This document shows positions 19,801 through 22,513 of a stretch of 22,513 nucleotides of DNA, piece by piece (the first letter of the stretch is position 1; each line of letters opens with the position of its first letter). The position numbers and the translations under genes were made by a program. Under the pieces are notes generated by a model, which was not told the DNA's origin, did not search any database, and saw nothing but the letters and a program-made list of their open reading frames with translations. Source of the DNA: a virus; the IMG/VR virus record IMGVR_UViG_3300022929_001731, positions 1 through 22,513 of that record. One strand, 5' to 3'.

Positions 19801-20748
19801 ACTTCCTCTGAAATACATTTTAGAGCCTATGGAAATAACACAACCTTAAGAACCTTTGGCAAGATTGAAGGTAGAAGTACAGGATATACAGATGGTCAGA
19901 TAATGTTTTACACCCAAAATAGTGGAACATTAACAGAAACACTTACATTAGACTCATCACAAAATGCTACCTTTGCAGGAGACATAAACCTTGAACCTTC
20001 GTCAGCAATACACATGGACTTTGGCTCTGGAATGACCTCTGACATAGTCACAGGGAGCGGTAGTACCGTAAAATTTGGAGGTATATCTACCAATGATGAT
20101 GTCACAGCACAACTTGTTGCTTTTGGTGAAAATGGTATATTTGAAGTAGGTGACGGAGAGACTACTATACAAGGTTCACATGGTGAATTATTACACTTTA
20201 AAACTAGCTCTACTGAGTTTGAGGGAGCTATAGGCTCTAGATCAGAGTCAAGTTATAACCTCTTTATGGAGGCAGGCTCAGGCACTTCAGCAGTAGGATT
20301 TAAAGTAATGACTGCTTTTGGTAGTCACTATATAAGCCCTTCACAAGACCAAGGAGCTACAGCAGATAACATGTTAAGACTTGGTTTTTCATCTAATAGA
20401 TATAAAGAACTATATGCAGTTGATGGTAGTATTAATACTTCTGATAGAAACGAAAAACAAGATATACAAACACTATCAGATGCAGAACAAAGAGTAGCTA
20501 CAGCATGTAAAGGTTTAATAAGAAGATATAAGTGGAATCATGCAGTAGAAGAAAAAGGTGATGATGCTAGATATCACTTTGGAATTATTGCACAAGATTT
20601 ACAAGATGCTTTTACTGCGGAAGGATTAGATGCAGGTGACTATGGTATGTTTATATCTGATACTTGGACTGATGATGACGGAGTAGAGCAAACTAGGTTA
20701 GGAGTTAGGTATAATGAACTCTTAGCATTTATAATAGCAACTTTATAG
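13900..20748 (+). CDS. Giant tail fibre protein with C-terminal S74 autoprocessing chaperone
   Basis: The protein has 2282 residues and no enzymatic or hub domain that I can see. It is built of beta-rich modules separated by about ten copies of the 'VIDSSRNLTNIGTISSGAIT' linker unit. It resembles marine phage side fibres. Residues about 1282-1405 are a paralogue of a module in the upstream hub protein. The last 102 residues are a Peptidase_S74 intramolecular chaperone: 'INTSDRNEKQDIQTL' contains Ser2181 and Lys2186, the expected Ser-Lys dyad, followed by 'YHFGIIAQDLQDAF' and 'LGVRYNELLAFIIATL'. In known members the domain helps trimer folding and is cut off at the Ser, so the mature fibre would have about 2180 residues. 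The gene starts 34 bases after the hub gene. Confidence 0.9.
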   Translation: MATQKDFKVKNGLIVGGGDVSVSSGSVSISDQISGDTGQISISNGQNGDSFTRIGITGSGTADSYIRTHSNLDFHIGQSATSTTPSVSINTSGAITSANIDVTGASGGNGQITVARTSGSTVAIQSQSARGLIGTSTNHPFRLMSNGTQRIELDTSGNFNLLSGALEINGNTVIDSSRNFINASSIANNLASVDYSGVMYDSKTTTTQTSFNSSNALAYGSDLADIVIERRHGGIKHSVLGLSGSLIDLRINNSSGDSWSAAHIIGVGDPEGGSGYQGGLVFATGGGGTDNPTGRRTKGVAPTARMLIGASGNVRILTGSLYMGSTELITSSGNLVNIGTISNSAFTIPNSIGSAGQVLKVPSSGTTLEWGNDTGLITSITNFADNRILTASGSTTINAEANLTYNGDRISITDGTFTGYIGDNSSVVGGDADDFVVSSSQRLVLGSIGYGRVYIDGSDINVSGNLEINGVQVISSARNMSNIGTISSGTITITDAAVPLKFVESGNTGNGQYWRMPLDSGNLRFDVSLSGGAGFTTYDNILQLNSDGTIDIQSAQMFDSSGNISTTKTISSGHITVNTSTFKTTNDAIGLFTTDLTVGNDVAQQSTATPKRIFFNNDYSSGYTDASLKLYLFNDSTTRQGFTSGPAYDLQYHSSGSSSGRHAFYVANVEEARIDAGGIDIRNGGLDINGTEVISSSRNLTNIGTISSGAITTSGDITLSSDSTQIKFTGTGGPFGLEFGDTENNPNFRIYYRTSPNSLTFEDNSESAKHTFTLDGDYTAARDLISSQVVRVGTSISMGGGNAKSIDFTGTGTDTVARKFIYEQSDHHYVTNRHTDGDLVLMSNNGTGGGETTRITLQSGSGTQDIDITNANLDMNSNNINNAGTISSGAITTSAALQVQYSGTNNISLSPTSTGGVINARNSSGTSVVVMDGRGTPFIDVTGNLKTGGTTRIDSSGNLSNIGTISSGAITATSDLNQLRLMRTDDAGDDWRFYSWTSGLNIFPSDEASTVWFGRDGQATNVSVYNGNLQIGTTTVIDSSRNLTNIGTISSGAITSTSSITANSGGNVIQIGTDGNIEITRTAGGAYIDFKDSTSEDFDQRIQATSTGHSFSGTISSGAITSSGDLAIDTDTLFVDVSANRVGIGEDSLDAKLHISDATLSNIKLERLGVKKFALGVTGTDFRIDGTNDDLSTPSFTIDTSNNVGIGLTSLTEKFEVNGSINTSNQSSNFNTGTYRTFMDMISSSKIARIGTLKGANTPTGSQGSIYFTVNGTTEAVLDQDGNLLVGTTNVDPAGADVAGTAIGATGYISMSRSSGAVGIFNRKTNDGNIIEFNKDGTPVGSIGSALGDSSVSTLFIADAGNVGIRFDQAATDDIQPCNSSGADRDNAINLGASDNRFKDLYLSGTARSNTVSINGTTVIDSSRKILNLNGGMTLQQDGTYGSGYGMLSFSGTTNGHNRIFARNDGSDSLYICSATSRNITFRTNGGTANTFAMTSGGDLQMNDITVIDSSRNLTNIGTISSSYFYTSGNINATGVAGATVGGGRLGFDESGTRSWTMGVSSGYLNVFSGDGNGDLNLANSIGLRQNGTLVLDSSRNLSNIGTISSGAITSSGTLSLGSHFQAGTNVLAGFFQDSANGAYRAIGTSSNRGFYFQSNAGANTYMYVGLTGTYAGRVGVGTASPAEQFHATGVARVGSLKIGTTTVIDSSRNLTNIVGGEIGNSTDSRGILTINHSTSNTTTSGAGTGADIGDSNRALTLNNPNNNGTASNYVALSFNLNPFASSSRCMADIKLLRSGTNSSANALHFTQKHSDGVFYNNLVINSNGTINTRGGITTNTGGIHVAGGLTFAQGNHFLGEEGGQGQSEDLVLRTGADTNDQTIKIQAGYGNPGDVSGKIQLYTDGDTTTPKLEIDADGNIKMGSTQIISNGRNLTNIGTITAGGDIASRTSAYPGGRLILDRTASSSGAMTSSEIHFRAYGNNTTLRTFGKIEGRSTGYTDGQIMFYTQNSGTLTETLTLDSSQNATFAGDINLEPSSAIHMDFGSGMTSDIVTGSGSTVKFGGISTNDDVTAQLVAFGENGIFEVGDGETTIQGSHGELLHFKTSSTEFEGAIGSRSESSYNLFMEAGSGTSAVGFKVMTAFGSHYISPSQDQGATADNMLRLGFSSNRYKELYAVDGSINTSDRNEKQDIQTLSDAEQRVATACKGLIRRYKWNHAVEEKGDDARYHFGIIAQDLQDAFTAEGLDAGDYGMFISDTWTDDDGVEQTRLGVRYNELLAFIIATL
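14413..19720 (+). repeat. Interspersed fibre linker repeats in the second giant gene
   Basis: Copies or part-copies coding for 'VIDSSRNLTNIGTISSGAIT' lie near 14413, 14880, 15310, 15600, 15970, 16545, 16750, 17002, 17236, 18142, 18410, 18670, 19006 and 19665. ACTGTAATAGACTCCTC is exact at 14413-14429, 17002-17018 and 19006-19022. ATAGGAACTATCTCTAGTGG recurs several times, for example near 15346, 16007 and 18701. Spacing varies between about 240 and 660 bases, so these are module joints, not a simple tandem array. Confidence 0.82.
17743..18112 (+). repeat. Fibre module A, second copy (paralogue at 13059)
   Basis: Codes for residues about 1282-1404 of the second fibre, from 'GNLLVG' to 'FKDLYLSG', with 'GIFNRKTNDG', 'VGSIGSALGD' and 'VGIRF'. 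It parallels 'ALFNRATSDG', 'VGSIGTIFGD' and 'VGIRF' of the upstream protein. Base identity is high at both ends and lower in the middle. Confidence 0.75.
20440..20748 (+). other. S74 chaperone domain coding segment; predicted self-cleavage at its start
   Basis: The segment starts at the codon for Ser2181 (TCT, 20440-20442) and includes the AAA codon for Lys2186 (20455-20457). The order S-D-x-x-x-K-x-D-I matches the S-D-x-R-L-K-x-N-I pattern of the family except that Arg-Leu is replaced by Asn-Glu. The encoded 102 residues would be released after trimerisation. Confidence 0.82.
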
Positions 20749-20762
20749 GAGAAAAATATGGC
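20743..20762 (+). promoter_or_regulatory. Strong ribosome binding site of the 90-residue protein
   Basis: AGGAG at 20747-20751 lies six bases before the ATG at 20758. The 20-base leader matches that of the major tail protein (1226-1245) at 19 of 20 positions. The fibre stop codon TAG is part of it. Confidence 0.7.
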
Positions 20763-21030
20763 TATTTCAAATACAACCACTGTTCAGCGATTGGAAGTTT
20801 ATCCACCTGCTGATTCTAGTGCTGATGATACTGCAAACGCAAAACATGAAACTATAATGGTAGTTTATAACAATACTCTTACAGGCACAGGTGCTGATGC
20901 AGGACTTGATGGTAGTGTAAGTACTACTGTTAAACATCTATCTAAATTTGTTGAAGATGGTGGCGATGCTACTGATGTGACTGGTGAAGATCAATTAGTA
21001 CAAGATGTAGCAGGTGCTATTTGGAGTTAA
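20758..21030 (+). CDS. Small protein of unknown function downstream of the fibres
   Basis: I do not recognise this 90-residue acidic protein. It starts MAISNTTTVQRLEVYPPADS, has a strand 'HETIMVVYNNTLTG', a Gly/Asp-rich centre, and a C-terminal 'QLVQDVAGAIWS'. It has no signal peptide, membrane segment or cysteine. Its ribosome binding site is as strong as that of the tube protein, which suggests a product made in quantity, possibly a virion component or fibre-associated protein; this is inference. The next gene starts three bases after its stop. Confidence 0.75.
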   Translation: MAISNTTTVQRLEVYPPADSSADDTANAKHETIMVVYNNTLTGTGADAGLDGSVSTTVKHLSKFVEDGGDATDVTGEDQLVQDVAGAIWS

Positions 21031-21033
21031 ATT

Positions 21034-21384
21034 TTGGATTCAGCAGTATCACTAATTACTGAAGTAGGATTTCCTATTGCCGCCGCATTAGGACTTGGCT
21101 ACTTTGTTTGGAAACTTATCATGCGAATTATTGATGGTATGGAAACCAAACTTGATACTGTTGATGAAAAAGTTAATTTATCAATATCTGCTATGGAAGA
21201 AAGGTTAGGTACAAAACTTGACTCACAACATGGTATTTTAGTAGCATTAATTGATAGGGTTCGTAGTTTAGATAATGAAATCATTAGACAAGACACCTTA
21301 ATTAAAACTATTCTAGGAGTTCCACAACTTATAGATAGTAGTAAAATAGCAAAGGCAGATAGAGATGACCAAAGAAAAGATTAA
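21034..21384 (+). CDS. Membrane-anchored coiled-coil protein, candidate holin
   Basis: This 116-residue protein starts with TTG, supported by GGAG eight bases upstream inside the end of the previous gene. Residues 4-28 ('VSLITEVGFPIAAALGLGYF' and on) form a single membrane segment. The rest is a charged helix with heptad-like spacing ('METKLDTVDEKVNLSISAME', then 'LVALIDRVRSLDNEI'). One N-terminal membrane helix followed by a coiled coil resembles BhlA/UviB-type small holins, and its place after the fibres and before CsgF/CsgG suits a lysis function. It could also be an unrelated membrane anchor. The final 20 bases overlap the csgF-like gene. Confidence 0.65.
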   Translation: MDSAVSLITEVGFPIAAALGLGYFVWKLIMRIIDGMETKLDTVDEKVNLSISAMEERLGTKLDSQHGILVALIDRVRSLDNEIIRQDTLIKTILGVPQLIDSSKIAKADRDDQRKD

Positions 21385-21907
21385 GAAAAAAAGAGGTAGA
21401 CCTAGTAAAGCTGAACTTCAAAGAAGAAAAGAAGCTAAAGAAAAAGATACTATAATTAAATGGGTATCTGTTATAGGTATTATTTTAATTTTAGGAATAT
21501 TTATACAAAATGCTAAAGCAGATCAAATAGTCCATAAGTTTAAATCTCCTTCTTTTAATGGCATAGGTACATCTAGTCATTATCTAACTATAGAAAATCA
21601 AGAGTTTAATCGTAAAGAAGCAATAAAAGCGGAGATAAAAGCATACAAAGAAGAATTAAAAAGAGAAGCTGAAAATACTACACTTGCTAGGTTCATACGA
21701 AACCTAGAATCAAGAATCTATGCTCAACTGAGTAGGCAATTAGTAGATAATTTATTTGGTGAAACACCTAGTGATTCAGGAACTATTGAATTAGAAGGTA
21801 ATATCATTGAATATACCAGTGATGGAGTTTATATTACTCTTAAAATAACTGATGCCGATGGAAATATTACAGAAATCACGCTACCTATTGGTTCTTTTAC
21901 TTTCTAG
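21365..21907 (+). CDS. csgF: CsgF-like curli assembly factor with long basic N-terminus
   Basis: This 180-residue protein resembles CsgF, the periplasmic/extracellular partner that sits in the mouth of the CsgG outer-membrane pore. Residues 1-29 are very basic and contain 'KKKRGRPSK', an AT-hook-like motif. Residues 31-47 are hydrophobic, and 'NAKA' at 49-52 followed by Asp is a signal peptidase I site. The mature start 'IVHKFKSPSFNG' parallels the 'FxFxNPxFGG' N-terminus of CsgF, the part that plugs CsgG. The C-terminal half ('LESRIYAQLSRQLVDNLFG', then 'YITLKITDADGNITEITLP') parallels the helix and beta sheet of CsgF. The previous gene overlaps it by 20 bases and the CsgG gene by 50, so the three are likely translated together. 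Confidence 0.85.
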   Translation: MTKEKIKKKRGRPSKAELQRRKEAKEKDTIIKWVSVIGIILILGIFIQNAKADQIVHKFKSPSFNGIGTSSHYLTIENQEFNRKEAIKAEIKAYKEELKREAENTTLARFIRNLESRIYAQLSRQLVDNLFGETPSDSGTIELEGNIIEYTSDGVYITLKITDADGNITEITLPIGSFTF

Positions 21908-22513
21908 TTGTTCTATAACTAGTGTTTTACAAGACACAGAACAATATATATTTGAAAGCAAAAAAGTAGATAAAGCAAGTATCTACTCTTTACACTCAAA
22001 AGAATTACAAGAAGTTAAGCGACCACTAAATATGCCAGTAGTTGCTGTATATCCTACTTCGTTTACAGATCAAACAGGACAAAGAAAATCAAATAGTGAA
22101 TTTGCATTATTTTCTACTGCAGTCACACAAGCACCAAGCAATTTATTAATACGAGCATTAAAACATACTTCTAATGGTAAGTTTTTTCGTGTAGTAGAAA
22201 GAGTTGGTCTAGATAACTTAACTAAAGAAAGACAAATAATTAGATCAACAAGAGAACAAATGGAAGAAGAAACTGCTCTACTACCTTTGCTGTTTGCAGG
22301 TGTGTTGCTAGAAGGTGCTGTTGTATCGTATGATAGTAATCTAATTACAGGTGGTGCAGGTGCTAGATATCTAGGAATAGGGTCAAGTGTACAGTACAGA
22401 GAAGATACGATCACTGTGAGTCTTAGAATGGTTTCTGTAGCTACTGGAGAGATACTTATAGAAGTTATGTCCAGTAAGACTATCTTTAGTTATGGTCAGT
22501 CACAAGATGTGTT
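21858..22513 (+). CDS. csgG: CsgG-like outer-membrane lipoprotein pore, partial (3' end outside window)
   Basis: Of the usual 270-280 residues of CsgG, 218 lie inside the window. The ATG at 21858 lies within the csgF-like gene in another frame and gives a lipoprotein signal, MEILQKSRYLLVLLLSSC, with lipobox L-S-S-Cys18. CsgG marks are 'DQTGQRK', 'LFSTAVTQAPSNLL' (E. coli: NFSTAVPQSATAML), 'FFRVVERVGLDNLTKERQII', 'VLLEGAVVSYDSNLITGGAG', 'ARYLGIGSSVQYREDTITV' and 'TGEILIEVMSSKTIFSYG'. CsgG forms a nonameric pore that exports curli subunits. Of the E. coli constriction residues Tyr51, Asn55 and Phe56, only Phe appears kept (Phe85); the position before it is Leu84. No curlin gene is seen, so substrate and role are unknown. 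Confidence 0.92.
   Translation, partial: MEILQKSRYLLVLLLSSCSITSVLQDTEQYIFESKKVDKASIYSLHSKELQEVKRPLNMPVVAVYPTSFTDQTGQRKSNSEFALFSTAVTQAPSNLLIRALKHTSNGKFFRVVERVGLDNLTKERQIIRSTREQMEEETALLPLLFAGVLLEGAVVSYDSNLITGGAGARYLGIGSSVQYREDTITVSLRMVSVATGEILIEVMSSKTIFSYGQSQDV

Noticed and set aside
13900-20748. Fibre repeats as curlin (CsgA-like) substrate for the CsgG homologue
   Set aside because: The curlin pattern S-x5-Q-x-G-x-G-N-x-A-x3-Q is absent; the repeats are typical phage fibre linkers.
22070-22414. A 114-codon open frame on the minus strand
   Set aside because: It is the complement of the well-supported CsgG-like gene and shows no features of its own.
1-22513. Avoidance of the CcrM site GANTC
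   Set aside because: GATTC and GAGTC are frequent throughout, so there is no sign of avoidance.
1-22513. Integrated prophage or mobile element borders
   Set aside because: No integrase, transposase, tRNA or flanking repeats are present; all genes point the same way and belong to a virion structural block or its end.

Overview
The window is a single, tightly packed, one-directional block of late structural genes from a tailed double-stranded DNA phage. The base composition is AT-rich (roughly one third G+C or less in the lines I counted). There are no integration genes, RNA genes or host-type genes. The gene order (connector, head closure, HK97 gp10-like, DUF3168-like, major tail protein, tail assembly chaperones, tape measure, distal tail protein, DUF2163-like protein, DUF6950-like protein, large hub) is that of long-tailed siphovirus-type phages and gene transfer agents of Alphaproteobacteria. 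Low G+C, modular S74-type fibres and a CsgF/CsgG pair suggest a marine phage of an AT-rich Gram-negative host, for example SAR11-like or OM43-like. The host assignment is inference only.

Layout. Bases 1-1223 hold neck and tail-completion genes, beginning with the last codons of a connector gene. Bases 1241-4720 hold the tail tube protein, a small unknown protein, a pair of tail assembly chaperones that are probably joined by a programmed -1 frameshift, and the tape measure protein. Bases 4713-7108 encode three tail-tip proteins; the second carries a C-terminal Hint (intein/Hedgehog-like) domain. Bases 7101-20748 are filled by two giant proteins of about 2250 and 2280 residues. The first is a J-like hub with two fibronectin-like domains and a fibre part. 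The second is a pure fibre ending in an S74 autoprocessing chaperone domain. They share a repeated fibre motif and a homologous module. Bases 20758-22513 hold a small unknown protein, a membrane-anchored coiled-coil protein (a candidate holin), and overlapping homologues of the curli secretion proteins CsgF and CsgG. CsgG runs off the window end.

How the parts work together. The first genes close the capsid and join it to a tail. The chaperones coat the tape measure while the tube protein polymerises around it. The tip proteins and hub close the distal end, and the two fibre proteins provide host contact. CsgF/CsgG would form an outer-membrane pore. No curlin subunit is visible, and the pair sits where lysis genes often sit, so a role in release (or in altering the envelope) is more likely than amyloid export. 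That role is inference.

The most notable observations are the phage CsgF-CsgG pair, the Hint domain with Lys instead of Cys/Ser/Thr at the position after its terminal Asn, the A-AAG-GGG slippery site, and complete absence (by my hand scan) of the pentamer GTTAC/GTAAC although GTCAC/GTGAC is frequent.
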